Assembly (NCBI GenBank): GCA_018697195.1
Contig: JAGMWU010000077.1
Location: 62,001 to 126,000 of the forward strand
Direction: 5' to 3'
Length of the DNA stretch: 64,000 nucleotides
DNA from: Certhia americana
Lineage: Eukaryota; Chordata; Aves; Passeriformes; Certhiidae
Shown: piece after piece, positions 23,341 to 36,522 of the stretch
How positions within the stretch are numbered: the stretch's first letter is position 1
Layout of the letters: every line of letters starts with the position of its first letter
Program-made: the position numbers and the translations under genes
The notes under the pieces: generated by a model
What the model was told of the DNA's origin: nothing
The model's input: only the letters and a program-made list of their open reading frames with translations
Database searches by the model: none

Positions 23341-26001
23341 CTGAGGGTAAAAATAAATAAAATAACCCCATGAGTCAAACCCAAAAGTGAATTTTAAACC
23401 AGACCTCGCGACAGACGGGTGCAGCTGCGCTCTGTGCCAGCCACACTGGAAATGCCACATTGGCCACGCAAGTGCAAACCCCTCTGGGAGGGGAAACAAC
23501 CCAAAATCTCACCATGGGGGTGAAGTCACCATCCCTGGGAGGATTTAACAGATGTGTGGATGTGGCACTCAGGACAGGGGTTAGCAGTGCTGGGGAATGG
23601 TTGGCTTTCATGGTCTCAGAGGGATTTCCAATCTCAATGATTCTGTGGTGCTGCTCACAGCACTACAGACTCTTATTCCACACTTAGGTGTTGCTCTGGT
23701 CAGCTTTAGATAGTGTTCCCCCCTCTCAGTTGCTCCCAGGGTGTCTGCACACATCAGGAGAAGGGGAAATGATGGGCACCTTCCCTAGGATGCTCCTGCA
23801 GCCAGGAGGGCAAACAGCTGCTCTCTCACATGATGGGGGGATAACAGGGACACCCATCCCGTCACCATTCCTGGCAGGAATGTTTGTTGTTTTAGCTGAA
23901 TACACTGTAATTGCCCCTGTTCCTCCTATTTGCCCAAGAGCCTCCTCTCATTTCCAGAAGAACATGGGAGCTGACAGAGAGAAAACCTCCAAAGGGAGGA
24001 GCTCACTCCTGCTGCCCTTCCCATTTCCCTCCTTTTCCTTCTCTCCTTATCTGGCTTTTATCCTCAGACTCTGCTCCTTGAGGAAACCCAATTGCCAATT
24101 TAGGTTGTGCATCTAAACAGGTTCCACTGAGGGCTAGACCTTTCCAACTGGGCTGCCTTGTCCAAAACAAAGATCTGCTGCATCCTTGTCCATGCACAGC
24201 AGAGATTTCTCCCCCCCCAAAGGCATCAGCTGGTGACTCAAAAGCCCTGACACGTTTATCCCACTGGCCAGTGTGCAGCTGTCAGTGACAAACACCAGGC
24301 ACAGCACAGTTTCCACCCCTGGGTGCCAATTCCTGGCCCAGTTAACAACATTTGCAATGCATGTGAAAGAAACCCCTGTCCTGCACCACAAGGCTTCGAT
24401 TTCCACTGCTCAAGGGATGCAGTGGACCCAGAAAAAAGCCAAGTGAGGACAAAAGGTCTGGATGCTCTTGGCCAGCACCTTCTAAAGCAGAGCCTGCAGT
24501 TGTGCAAATCATTCAAGCTGATTTGCTGCATCATCTGCCAAGGTTTTTATAACTCTTGGAAGGGTTTTGGTGAGAAACATTTATTCAGTTTTCAAAATCA
24601 CCAAGTCGCTTCAGAGCAGAGAGATGAAGGCTCTCAAACAACTCTACATCAAGAAGATTAGGATTTCTTACATTAAAAGAGAGGCAGGAATTACCAGGTT
24701 CCTGCAAAAGCCTCTTATGCTACGAAAAAGGGAGATGATATAATTTGATCTGAATTTTTACCTAGACCCATGTTAGATATGATGGCATTTTGCTTCCCTT
24801 TCAGCTTGAGTTTTACATGGGAAAATCAGCTGGGTAATTTTTAGCTGCCACATTTTATTACCTTGCTCTTGCTTAGGCTTCAATTTATAAAATGGCCAAA
24901 ACAAAATGTAATACCTGACTGCTGACTTAATGCAATCAGTGCAATTTCCCTCTGTTAGTTCACTTCTCCTTGCCTGCTGCATCCACTGCAGATGTTTCTC
25001 CAAAGCCATTACTTTTAAAGCTGGGCTTAGCCCAGCTGTTCCTACATGGCTTTAGCCCTTCCTGGTACCTCAGCACCTCCAGCCAGCCAGGACCTCTGCT
25101 GGCCTTTAGGAAGTGAAGAAATCACACCATGCTGTGATAATTCTGGCACCTTTTTGGGGTTGTTCATGGTCAGGCCTCTTACAGACCTCCTTAAAAACAT
25201 TCCTGCTTTAACTCACATCTCCCCTAAGCCTCCTATGGCTCCTCCTCTCTGTTTCCAAAATACAAAACCTTCTTTCAGCAGTGCTGGATCCCCTCTTGTG
25301 CAGAAAGGGGCCGAAGACCCCCACAGCCTCACCCTGCTGGGATCCACTCTTTTAGAGGCATTGGCACCTTAAATATAATGGCAAAGCAGTCGATTTGCAG
25401 AAGGAAAAGCCATTAAGAAGTTTTCTAAGTCACTGTGCCTTGTTTCTCTCCCCTGCCATCCTCCAGGTTTAACACCAAGAATTGGTGTCTGAGCAGACAG
25501 GGAGAGGGAAAAGGCCCTGCTCTGATTGAAAAATGAATTGTTGTCCTCACTGCAGGTAAAAAGCAAGCGAGGCAGGAAATTGCTCTGTGTTTTCTTGGAG
25601 AGGAAAGCAGCTCTCCTGTGGTTCTGCTGGAAGATAGGCAGAGATACAGTTTGGTTTCATTAGCTTGTTTTGATAGACAAAACAGCTGCAGAAAATACAT
25701 TCAAGCAGTTTTTGCAGGTCTTCAAACCAAAAGTTTCTGGGCATCATCATTTGAGAAAGATATTACAGATTTTTGATGTGCCTTGGGAAGACACTCCTTC
25801 AACGATAAATAAATTAACCAGCTCTTCTGTTCAATCAGCATTTCAGCTGCAGTTCAGCACAGAAAATTATGGGGATAAAATATTTTGTTCCCCACCCTCA
25901 GCAGTGTCTGTGGAAGGATGAGCTTCATGTGCACATCTGTGCACCATCCCCGTGCTCTGCCCCTCACAGCTCCAGTAGAAACAGAGGAATTTGTCACTAA
26001 C
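23341..26001 (-). other. PATJ intron
   Basis: 2.66 kb. Contains a CR1 fragment (23510-23646); the remainder is unique sequence without recognised features. Confidence 0.75.
23510..23646 (+). mobile_element. CR1 LINE 3'-end fragment
   Basis: ATCCCTGGGAGGATTTAACA, GTGTGGATGTGGCACTCAGG, GGTTAGCAGTGCTGGGGAAT, GGTCTCAGAGGGATTTCCAA, and ATGATTCTGTG at the end. Confidence 0.9.
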
Positions 26002-26088
26002 CTGACTGTTTTGGGATGTTTTCCGTGATGACAGCCATGACCCAGCTCGCAATCTCCCAAGCTCAAGATGCACCAGGCCTTGAGCACA
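26002..26088 (-). CDS. PATJ: PATJ exon, end of PDZ8 and linker
   Basis: 87 bp (29 codons), phase 0 at both ends; acceptor TTTTTCCAAG, donor GTTAGT. It encodes [20 protein letters not shown] and SRKTSQNSQ. The CAQGLVxLE.G strand closes PDZ8 and the rest is a basic, Ser-rich linker. The acceptor ends in AAG in place of CAG but follows a good pyrimidine tract. Confidence 0.94.
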
Positions 26089-27138
26089 CTTGGAAAAAAA
26101 CCAAAAAAACAAACCCACAATGTACAATTTAAGTAGTCATATAATATTTCATGCTCTCCTGGAGAGAATTATGTTTATATTCAGCACCAAAAGTCCGTGA
26201 AGAAAGCCACAAGGAATGTTCAAAACACGAACATTTGTACTTAGACAACACAAAAAGTGGATTTAGGCTTGTCCTAAAGGTTTCTCCTGGTTGCTGAATT
26301 TAGTATGCATCTCCCCCTTGCAAACTAATGGCCAATTTACTCAGGGAAAATAAACAAAAAGCCCCAAACTTTTAGGCAGACGTTTGAAAAACCTTTCAGA
26401 GGCAAAATGCTGCAGAAAAGGGTGAATTTAACCCATATGGATCCAACTTAACAAAATACCCTCGTACCACCGGTTCCCAATTCTTAAATAGGTAAACTTT
26501 TGGCAAGGTACCAACCCTGAATGGAAAAAGCAAGGAAATAATTAGCCTTTCCCCTGAAGAATGAAAGAAATCATGTGCAGAAACACTGGTGGGGATGGCA
26601 GGGGGAAAGCCCTGGAAGCAGATGCAGTTTGGAAGAGAAATGGGTCTCCAGCATCCACTCGTGGCCATCCCACCCCTGCCCTCTCCCCCAGCCCAACCAG
26701 CCATGGAAAAAGGCAACTGCTCTCAAAACTTCAGAGTAAAATCACTCCTAGAAGATGGAAAGCTGTGCAGGAACAGATTTAAGCTGTCATTTTATTTCTG
26801 CAGGTCAGTACTGCAAAGCCAAAGATTTATTTGAGCTCTGGTTTGTGTTGCCTCTCCCCTTTCCAAGTGTTTTTTCTAACACATGAGATACACAGTTGCA
26901 TTTCCAAATAACTGCCTAAATACTAAATGTGCCTTTGGGTTCCTGCTTCATATCATCCAATTCCTAGAAATACACAGAGAAGTGACTTTAAATGAACCTC
27001 CCAGTTATTTCAAATGAAATTCTCATCTCGGTAATCAGCTGGAGCTGTCCTGTGTATGGTAAATAGCACTTCAGGATAATTACCTTGCACAGTGTCAGGA
27101 ACTGCAATTCAATATCTCAAAATGTATTCTGTACTCAC
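26089..27138 (-). other. PATJ intron
   Basis: 1.05 kb of unique sequence, A-rich just before position 26116 (pyrimidine tract of the acceptor on the minus strand). No repeats recognised. Confidence 0.6.
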
Positions 27139-27286
27139 CTTAAGTATAGTGGCAACAGTCTCTTGTGAGGCATTTCTCATATCCTCCCCATTTACAGACA
27201 AAATCTGATCTCCTTGAATTAATCTTCCATCTAGGTCTGCAGCTCCTCCTTTAACAATGTCAGAGATAAACACTCCACTTCCATTT
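27139..27286 (-). CDS. PATJ: PATJ exon, middle of PDZ8
   Basis: 148 bp; one base completes an Arg codon, then [49 protein letters not shown], ending at phase 0 before GTGAGT. It contains the betaB-betaF region and helix B (SQETVATIL) of PDZ8. Its helix B begins with Ser where many class I domains have His. Confidence 0.97.
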
Positions 27287-27594
27287 CTAACAATGAAAGA
27301 AGCATATGGCTAATTACACAATCCAATATTCTTGGGGAGACCAATTTAGATTACTTGCATTTAAGAGACATTAAAACAAACCTGTGAGCAGAGGAAGAAC
27401 CAGTTTTACACCCCATTCAGCTGTGTAAAAAATCGATGAGTTTTAAAACCACAGCATGTTTTGCTAATATTTAATGTGGGCTTTCCCCTTGAACTGCTAG
27501 TTCTGACTGTAGGATACACTAAGATTTATGGAAAACACCATTTATATGAATAGAACGCCGAGGTTTGGTCCATAATGGAGTTAAACTGTCTCCT

Positions 27595-27685
27595 GATGGG
27601 ACATGGGTTAGTGGTGTTAGGTTTAAGGCTGGACTCAATGATCTTGGTGGGCTTTTTCAACCTCAATGATTCTGTCATTCTGTGG
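27595..27685 (+). mobile_element. CR1 LINE 3'-terminal fragment
   Basis: GGGACATGGGTTAGTGGTGT, CTGGACTCAATGATCTTGGT, TTTTTCAACCTCAATGATTC, then the repeated CR1 tail ATTCTGTCATTCTGTG. Confidence 0.9.
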
Positions 27686-28249
27686 TGTGAGCTGGTGCCA
27701 GCTGCAATGCCAAGATCTGGCATTTTTTTATCCTTCACCTGAAGGACACAACACTTCCCACCCTGAATTATACCTGGGTATCATTTAACAGACTTCATCA
27801 ACTGGGCTCTTTCTAAGAGGGAATCCCCAATCTGAAGGATTCAGGAGAAGCACAGGAAGTTCAGCACAAAAGCAGAGAGAGGAGTGATTACCATCTGCAG
27901 GCTAATTTACATAATCTAAATTAATTACCCACCCCACAATCTGCTCACAACACCTGGGTTAAACACTGCCACCCAAAAAACTGCTGCAGAAACTCTACTG
28001 ACCATAGGCAGTCAGGATAATGACACCGTGCTCTGTAATTGCAAAAGCAAATTGTTTTTGGCAATACAGGAGGGCAACTCCAACACTGAACAAGTGTCAT
28101 GCCATAAATCTTTTTTAGCAAAGGGAGATTAAAACCATCAGTGCTCTGTTTTGAGTGATCTAATAGCAGGGGTTTAGAGATGTATCAGGAAAAAGTCACA
28201 TTTTATTAGGCTGCTGTTATTTTCCACTGTATTGCTCTCTACAACTCCC

Positions 28250-28522
28250 TGACAAGAGAGTGGAGCGAGGACAGGACAAGAGGAAATGGCCTCAAGTTGT
28301 GCCAGGGGAGGTTTGGGTTGGATATCAGGAAGAATCTTTTCATGCAAAGGGTGGTCAGACATTGGAAGGGGCTGCCCAGGGAGCTGGTGGAGTCCCCACC
28401 CCTGCAGGTGTCCAAGGAAGGGCTGGAGGTGGCACTCATAGCTCTGGGCTGGGTGACATTGGTCAAAGCTTGGACTTGATGACCTTGGAGGGCTTTTCCA
28501 GCCTCAATGGCTCTGTGTCTCA
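28250..28522 (+). mobile_element. CR1 LINE 3'-end copy
   Basis: AGGACAAGAGGAAATGGCCT, GCCAGGGGAGGTTTGGGTTG, AGACATTGGAAGGGGCTGCC, GAGCTGGTGGAGTCCCCACC, TTGATGACCTTGGAGGGCTT. About 270 bp and well preserved. Confidence 0.95.
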
Positions 28523-29047
28523 GGTTCTGCTCTGTCAGCTGCTCTCTGCAGAGTGGCACAGTCACTTTGAACTGCTCAGGGTTTGGGTCTAACTCAGCCT
28601 CTCACCCTCCACTGACCTCGGTCCCTTTGAACCGAGCATGAACTCAATCTAACTCACAAATCCATCTGCAAAGGAACATACTGGAAAGAGGCAGGGTAGG
28701 TTTATCCCCCAATTTAGAGACCAGAAAAGCCATGGTTAGGGCCTCCAAAGCCCTGAGACACAGCTATCCTGATGCCACAGAAGAGTGAGCCCCCAGCTCT
28801 GCGTGGGATTCCCTCTCTGTGCCCAGAGCTCTCCTGGGCAGCAACAGCCTCCACTTCTCAGCTCTGTTCTGACACAGGAGCCACAACCACGGCCTCATGG
28901 CATCCTGGAAGGTATTTGCACATAAAATTCTGCTCCTCGTGGAGTTTCCCCTTTATTTCACGTTCCATTTAATGGCTACAGCTGCTCACACAATAAAATC
29001 CCAAATATTTCCCACTGGAAGCACTGTCAGATCAGAGACGCTCTTAC

Positions 29048-29241
29048 CGTTTCCCAGCTATGCTGAGCCCCAGTCCTCGGCCCATTTTCTTTTGGATATC
29101 TACAGAGAAAATCTCCAAGTTTTCCTCATCCTTGTAATGTGCTTCATTTCTGTAAACCACCAGCTGCACCTTCTGGGGTGTCTGCCGGAGGGCGGTGATG
29201 GCCTCCTCGTGGCTGGCGTTCCGCAGATCGATGCCGTTCAC
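29048..29241 (-). CDS. PATJ: PATJ exon, end of PDZ7 and start of PDZ8
   Basis: 194 bp, starting at phase 0 after TATTCCAG and ending two bases into an Arg codon before GTAAGA. It encodes [20 protein letters not shown] (PDZ7 helix B with class I His), the closing strand VQLVVYR, a short acidic linker [13 protein letters not shown], and the start of PDZ8 ([18 protein letters not shown], ligand loop GLGL). The PDZ7-PDZ8 spacing is only about ten residues, suggesting a tandem supramodule. Confidence 0.97.
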
Positions 29242-31185
29242 CTGGAATAATCAGTGTTTGCTTTCCAAATGACACGGATAAATGATCTTTTCATCACACC
29301 CTGCCCGTGGGTGACAGCACAGATTTGTCAATTTGACACCCCTTGGTGCTCTAATTGAGCATTCCCATTTCCAGAGGGCTGAGATGTTGGGTCTCCTGTG
29401 AAGTGTGAGCTTTGTGCCACTGCCTGGAGTAAATCCTGGCCATCAGAACATTTGGCCTTGAAAGTTTTGGGTGTTCTTTCCTTCTTTTAAACCTCAAGCC
29501 TTTGGAACCTCAAGCAATGCTTCTTCCTCCAACTACACAAAGTGGGATGTGCTCCTTTGGGCTCCCTATGTATCTCAGTACTCAGATCCCTTCTTCCCCA
29601 GCTCCACAACATCATCAAGATGAAAACAGAAGGAATCAGAAACACCAGCAAATAAATGCCCACAGAGAATCCCAGGCAGGATGTATTAAATGGTGATTTT
29701 CCTTTTTTCCCAATAGATGGCACACCAGACCACTGCTGGAACAGCCAGCTACATTTCTCTTACCATAACCTGAGAAGGTTTCAGCATTTTAGCAATGTCA
29801 GAGAGAACAAGAAGTTCTGCTTAAATGTTCCATTAAAAAAAAACCCTATTGCGATGTCAAACTTAATCTAATTTTGCCACGCCTGAGCCAGGAGCGCCCT
29901 TTAAGGTGTTTGCCAATATTCTGTCAACAAAATCATCTTTTATTTCTTCATATCAAAACATATCAATACTTAGACATTTTTGAAGTCTCTTTAGGAAGTA
30001 GCATGAACTGTAACAGAATAACCACAAATGTTAATGCACTTCCATAAGTTTTAATGCAATAAAAATACTTCTCAGAATTTCCAGATATGCAAAACTACAA
30101 TTATATCTAATTTTACATTAAGATAATTAAGACTAATCTTTATTCTCTATATTCTTTTGTACCAGTTCTGCACACATTTATTTTTAAGTGCATTGATATT
30201 CTTTCCTCAACATAGGCACTTACGTGTGCTTTATCACACTAATCTGAAACTAATTCAGTCATCTTTTTGATTAATACAGCTTTTATAAGCTGAAATAATA
30301 ACAATATTACGGCTCAAAAACATTAGCACTTTCCTGTTTGGCCAGAGAAGAATTAATTAACCTGATCCATTTTTACCCCCTAATTATTGTGCTCTGTTAA
30401 ATACCCCGTTATTTATAAAACCAAAACAACATTCTGCCTCAACCCTAACAAAAATATTTGCAGTGCAAGAGCTGTAAAGACAACTCCCCAAGTACCCCTT
30501 GCTATTTTCCTAACCCTACACACCGAGGCCTTAATGGCCATGCTGGGAATTTGTCCTGAGCTGACAGCAGAGCTGCAAAGCAGCTGCACTGAACCCCTGC
30601 CTGACGCAAGTTTCATTTGCAGACCAACACTTCTCTCTTAACCCTTTCCCCTCCAACTCTTCCCTGTTTGTCTGTGGGAAAAAAACACCACATTTATTCA
30701 CAGCAGCCATTCCCCAGCTGCGTGAAGTGTGGCCTGGGGGAGCTGGTAGCTTCTGCAGGGATGCTGGGAGGGATGCTGACAGAGATACTGGCAAGGATAC
30801 TGACAGGGATGCTACAGCCACCTTCTCCTCCTCAACCCATGTTATCCCAGCTCAATATTTGGATTTCAGGCAGAGCAGAGATATGGGAGAGGTGTTGGGA
30901 GCACAGGTCTCCAAATGAAAGATTAAAGAGATGAATAATACGAAGCTATTGGACATGACAGCTGAACTATGTAATTCAAGAACTGCCTTGCTCAATTAAA
31001 TTTAATGTATTCTCAATTTGTACCTTCAGTTTATATGAATATATAAGGAAATATGAATTTTTCAGGATGTTCTTAGTGGAAGAAGGGAAGCCTTGAGAAT
31101 GAATCCTGCTCAACCTACAAGGGACCTCTGCTGAACTGAAAACAAGTCTCCACAACCAAACACAGGCACAGAGAACATCATTTAC
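29242..31185 (-). other. PATJ intron
   Basis: 1.94 kb. The 29890-30420 portion is A/T-rich, repeat-free unique sequence. A 12-bp tandem repeat lies at 30758-30817. No CR1. Confidence 0.7.
30758..30817 (+). repeat. 12-bp minisatellite, five copies
   Basis: Five contiguous 12-base units following GGGATGCTGACA with substitutions (GGGATGCTGGGA, GAGATACTGGCA, AGGATACTGACA, GGGATGCTACAG). Confidence 0.9.
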
Positions 31186-31269
31186 CTCTAGAATCTGATC
31201 ACCAGCCCAAAGTCTGCCATCTCGGGCTGCTGCTCCCTCTTCATAAACTTCATGGATCACTATGGCATC
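31186..31269 (-). CDS. PATJ: PATJ exon, middle of PDZ7
   Basis: 84 bp (28 codons), phase 0 at both ends; acceptor TTTCCACAG, donor GTAAAT. Encodes [20 protein letters not shown] and WAGDQILE, the betaC to betaD region of PDZ7. The first residue is Asp where mammalian PATJ has Asn. Confidence 0.97.
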
Positions 31270-34200
31270 CTGTGGAAAGAAGGCAGTGGCATGAACCCTG
31301 CTTCCCAAACTCCCCCAAACTGACCCACCCCACCCTCTCCACCAGCTCCACAGTTGAAAATATAGCACTCCAAGACAGCAGAAGCAAGACTGTAACACAT
31401 ATTTTAAAAATTTTCAGTATTTTGGGATAAGAAAGTGACTCCTGTAATCAAAAGCTGGTGTAAAGGTACAAAGGATTTTGTTCCCCACTTCAGGGTAGTC
31501 TTGTCTAGAGATTCTTCCATCATTTCTATACATTGGCATCAGCAGCACGTGAACTCAGTGTGAACTGTTGAATTAATATCATCTACTTTTAATGATATTA
31601 TTTAAAACCAGATTCTTTGGAGCTATGAATATTTTTAGTGACTTGGCATAGACCTCAGCTTTAAGCAAGAGCTGAATGCCTTGTGGTAAATAGTGCTGGT
31701 TAAATCTGTAAGAAATGAAATCCAGAAGAAAGGAACAATGGCAAATGTTAGTTTATTACTGAGGTTGGAAAATGTAGGCAGTGGCAGATGTAGCTTCAGG
31801 GAAGGTTTCAGTGATTTAATCTTATTGCCAGCAATAGATGTCCCCAAAGAAAAAGCATTACAAAGAACATACTGTTCTCTTGCTGGTGCTTTCCCTTTGC
31901 ATTGTTCTGGTTTGTTTGTTCCTTTTTTGCTTTTTTTTCCCCCCCTTTTTTTTTCCCCTTAAAAAGATATAAAGGTGAACATCTTGCTTCAGTGCTTCAA
32001 GCCTGCAGGATGGGATGCCCCAGTGTGCAAAACCTGCTCCTCTTCCTCAGCAGCACCAGCAAACCCTCGGGCTCCGAGCTGAGCCCCCAGCGCTGGCTCT
32101 GGGCAAACACGTGGTGATTTTTGATTCCACACGTGGGTTCTGGATAACCCACTCTCAAATACACCCTGCAGAGCTGCTGCTGTGAAGCCCCTCATCAACA
32201 GGATGTAGAAGCCAAAGAGGAGCTTTCCCACAGTGCTCCCGAGGAGAGCTGGTGGGGTTGGAGTACGCGAACCCCGCGGTGTGATTGCTTCTTGGAGCAG
32301 GGGCAGGGAATGGCTGCTGGGGTGGGAAAAGGTCCCTCCACGTTTGGAGAACACTGCTGGATACCACATCTCCCATCACCAATTCACCCCTTGCCCCTGC
32401 TGCCTCGTGATCCTTTCCCAGCACAGAAACAAAACTCAGATGCCCTCCAGGTAACACTCAGATCACAACACTGAGAGCACGATTCCCTTTCACTCCCACT
32501 GCAGCTTCTTTAATGATGTGGACTTGCTGGAGCACAGCAACACTGCCACAGGTTCCCTCTGATCCATGGACACCAGTGCCTGAAAAAAGCCTGGAGGATT
32601 GCAACCACAAATAGATTACAGCTGATACGAGAGTCCCAGATGGGGGAAAAGAGATTTCAATCTCCATAAATACCTTATTAACAGTATGAGCTGTGTACCA
32701 AGAAATTAAGGAAATCAAAAGAGTGGTTTGATTAAAAACTAAAATAAAATATAGATACATACACACACCACTGGCAACTGCAGGGTTTTTTTGCAGTAAC
32801 TGAAGCAACAAATACCAACAGAATAGAGCAACACAGGCACGTCCATCTTCTCCCTGTTGTGGGGTTTGGGTTTTTGTGGGGTTTTGTTTGGTTGGTTTGG
32901 GGATGAGGTATTTTTAACCTTTGATTTCCAAATGATGGTGTTACCCCAAAGCAACACTCAAGACTTTAGCCTGAGAGAAGTGGCCAGTGAGAGAACACAA
33001 AACATTGACCAGTTTGTTAAGGCAGCATCATTCCTGGGACACACCAGGGCAGTGGGTGACCAGGAGGTTTGGTAGAAAACTGGCAGTGTGACCATGCAAT
33101 AGCACACTGGGCACACACACAGGATGGTCAAACAAAACCTTTCCAGACTGGATTTGATCTTATATTTCCTAACCTCTGAGCAAGGACATTTCAATCACAT
33201 TTCTCTAAGTTTGTTTTCCATCTGTGGCTGCTTTTAAAACACCCACCAACCTGGGGTTACCAGCTTTTCCCAGCACTGCTTTATTAAATGTAAAACTGCA
33301 CATACTGAAGGCTCAGACCCAGGAATCACTGTGTGCTATCAGTCTGGATAATCTGCATCATCTATTTGAAAAGGCAACACTTCAGTGTTACACTGTGGTT
33401 CCTGCATGTGTGAGAAGCCAGGCCCAGGACTAAAAATACACATGGCATGAAAAGGTACATTCCTGCTTGCTCTGTGCCTACCCTGCAGAAGGAAACATCT
33501 CACCGACCTGCCAAAACACTGTTTTTCTTAAGCAGGGCTTTTTAATTTATTTTTTTTTTTTTAAGTAGTGTAGCTGAACCAGGCTTATCAAATTGATTAG
33601 AAACAGAACAGAGCAATGTGTCCATGATGCACTGTAAAGATTTCTAAACAGTCCATAAGCATAAATGTCAGTTTTAGTTTTCCTTAGCTTATGAACCATG
33701 GCAAACATCTCTCTCCTCTGATACTCCTGGGATCAGCTCAAAGTACTTAACCCAGAAGCAATTTTTTTCCACTGGATCTAGTGGGATCTGGGTAAGACTT
33801 TGTTAGTTTTGATCATCCATGACAAATCACTAAAATCAAACTACTGATGTTAGTGAACATTCTTAATCATATCAATATTTTAAAGGAGTTTTTTATACTC
33901 CAGCCATTTAACAGAGCCCCAGGCTGTAATGACTCTATCAACAGGCATGGATTGAAGCTGGAACACTCCTTTCAGTGCTTCAGAAAAAAAGTAGAATCTA
34001 TTTTGACTAAAATAATACATTTATTTAAAGGACAGCTTTTAGTTTCTGGACATCTTCAGCTCCTGTTCAAATTAAATGTATGCTTGATATCAAAACCTGC
34101 ATAAGCTCAAAATCAATCAATCAAAAGGGATGAAGAGAAAGTGGTGTCAATGTTCAGCTAGAGGCTGTGAATTCATGGTGGCTCTGGACAGATTTTCCCA

Positions 34201-36469
34201 TCCCTCTCCACCTCCTTTCACCACTAGTTTCATACAGATTATGGTTCTCCATGGTTCGAGCTTGGCAGAGTCACAAAAACTGTTCGTGCAGAAGGGGAAA
34301 TAAAAACACTCCCATATCAAGAACACACTTGTTTAAAAAAAGATACCCAGCTGCTGAAAGCACATACTTCATAAAGTTTACAAATCCATTCAACAAACTG
34401 GGGCTTTAATCTTTGTATATTTTGACAAAGAACAGTCTGGGACCATTACACAAATGGGGAATTAATGCAGAGCTGAGCAGTTCTTGCTGGGGACAGAAGG
34501 ATGCAGAATATGAGCTGGGCCATGCACACTGTATTTCCCCATGCTAAACAAAGTCCATGCTGGCAGGTGTAACCTGAGACTGTCCAACCATGGAAACAAC
34601 AAAAGAAAGGTAGACATGAAGGGTATTTTTCTGCTACTGCTGAGATTACCATCCTGGGCTCAAAAATGTTTGCATGGAAGGGCCTGCAGCCCAAGAAAAT
34701 GAAGCTGAATGCACTGACACAGCTCTGACACAGCCACAAAAATCACCTGCAAGCCAGAATGGCTCCCAAAAATGGCAAAAGCACAGCTGGTTGGGATATG
34801 ACAAGACCCAAACTTGTTAAGAAGCAGAAATGGTTACCAAACCTGCCATAAAGAAAAGGTATTTTGTAGGGTTCAGACTTGAGCTGTGGGACAGCTACAC
34901 CCCTCACCAGCAGAGTGTTGATCTGGCTGAGAATATCACTGTGACTGCACAGCTGTGGAGCAAAGGGAAGGCACAGAAGTGAAAAAATGAGGGCTTGGCT
35001 GTGGAAGTAAAGGCAGAGAAGCAGGAGAAGCTCATGGAGACTCTTGGCCAACACCTTAAAGAGTGAAGTTGATGCAGAGTGAGCAATTAACAGTGAGAGT
35101 GAGGTGTCTGACAGAAATTAGCACCCACCTCTGGAAAATAAAGCTGGCACCATGTGCACAGCATGGTCTGCACTGCATTGCCCTTCATCTGAGGAGGGGA
35201 AGAACCCTGAACTCGCAGGGAGTTGGATCTCAACTCCCTCCCACAGGCTGTGGATATTTTTCTGCTTGATTTATAACGATTCAGAGACCCGTGAGGGGAA
35301 GAATATCACACTCACCCCTCAGCAAAGGGCACAAACAGACATGTTAACTCTGAGAATTAAATTCAGTCAGACTGACAGCTTAACCTTTGTATCTTAAATG
35401 TCAGGAACTGGTATGGCAGAGACCCCAGGCAAGGACCACAGAGCACTGCCCTGACTGAGTCTTTGGGAGGAAGGTGGTGAAGTCAGCATCCTATTCAGGA
35501 AAATCACTGACCAAGTGATCCTTAAAAGCCTGCAGGAGCATAAACCATGGTGAGAAAGCCTCACAAGCTGCTGGCTTTGGGTTTGGACTGCTCACATGTT
35601 TTCTGCCAGTTTACAGCTCCTGAGCCAGTCTCTCCAGCATTTCTTTTCTACTGTGCAGCTGTTCTTCAGCAGGACAAGAAGCAGCTTTCCACTGAAAAGC
35701 CACTGCAAAACAGCCCCAGGCTGTTACTGGGAATGCTGTGAACAGAGGGTGAGGGAGGAATAGGACACAAGTCATGCAGGAGGCACAAGCATTAAGTACC
35801 AAGGGTACTTTGATGAAGTTGTATCCTGTGATAAAGGTGGATCAGTGTGCAAAAGGGGTAATTTCAAACGAAACAGAGCAGAGAAATCTCCATATTCCTG
35901 GTGTTGGCTGGGTTTGACAAGGAAAAAGGCCCAGCTGGTGGTAAAGAGTCTTCCTGCACAGCCCTGAACAGTCCTGCACTACTGCAAGTCCTGCTGCTTT
36001 AACTGAGCTGAACTTTGCTTTGAGTTTGTCTTTGCTGAGCTGTTTCAGTCCATGAGCTCCAGCCATCACCTGGGCAGGATCAAAGGCACCTGACAGAAGG
36101 CAAGTGAACCACTCCCCACTGAGGACTGCAATAATCAGCACAGAACGACTGAGAATGAGCCCTACCACCAACCACAACCACAAATTTGGTGTAGGGAATG
36201 AAGCTTTCTGCATGGATCACCTGTCCTGAGGAAGGCAAAAAGTAAACTACACGTAAAGCCATGCTCTGGGAAAGATGTTTTTCTGATTTAGTTGACAAGT
36301 TGTGTTTTCCTAAGCTAACATTACAAGTTTCCAACTAATTTCCTACATAGCTACAAATGTTAAATTAGCTTTGTTAAGGATAATAACACTGCAAGGGGTT
36401 TTGCAGTGATCAGGATTTATCTCTTTCCCAGGGCAAACATAATACTGTTAGCTATTTCCTTTCCAACTT

Positions 36470-36522
36470 CTTTGTCCAGAATAGTAAAATTTCAACAATG
36501 CTTTGTCCAGAATAGTAAAATT
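36470..36522 (+). repeat. 31-bp period direct duplication
   Basis: CTTTGTCCAGAATAGTAAAA followed by TT occurs at 36470-36491 and exactly again at 36501-36522. Confidence 0.9.

Larger units (their letters stand above)
27287..29047 (-). other. PATJ intron
   Basis: 1.76 kb with two CR1 copies (27595-27685 and 28250-28522), both antisense to PATJ. Otherwise unique. Confidence 0.75.
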
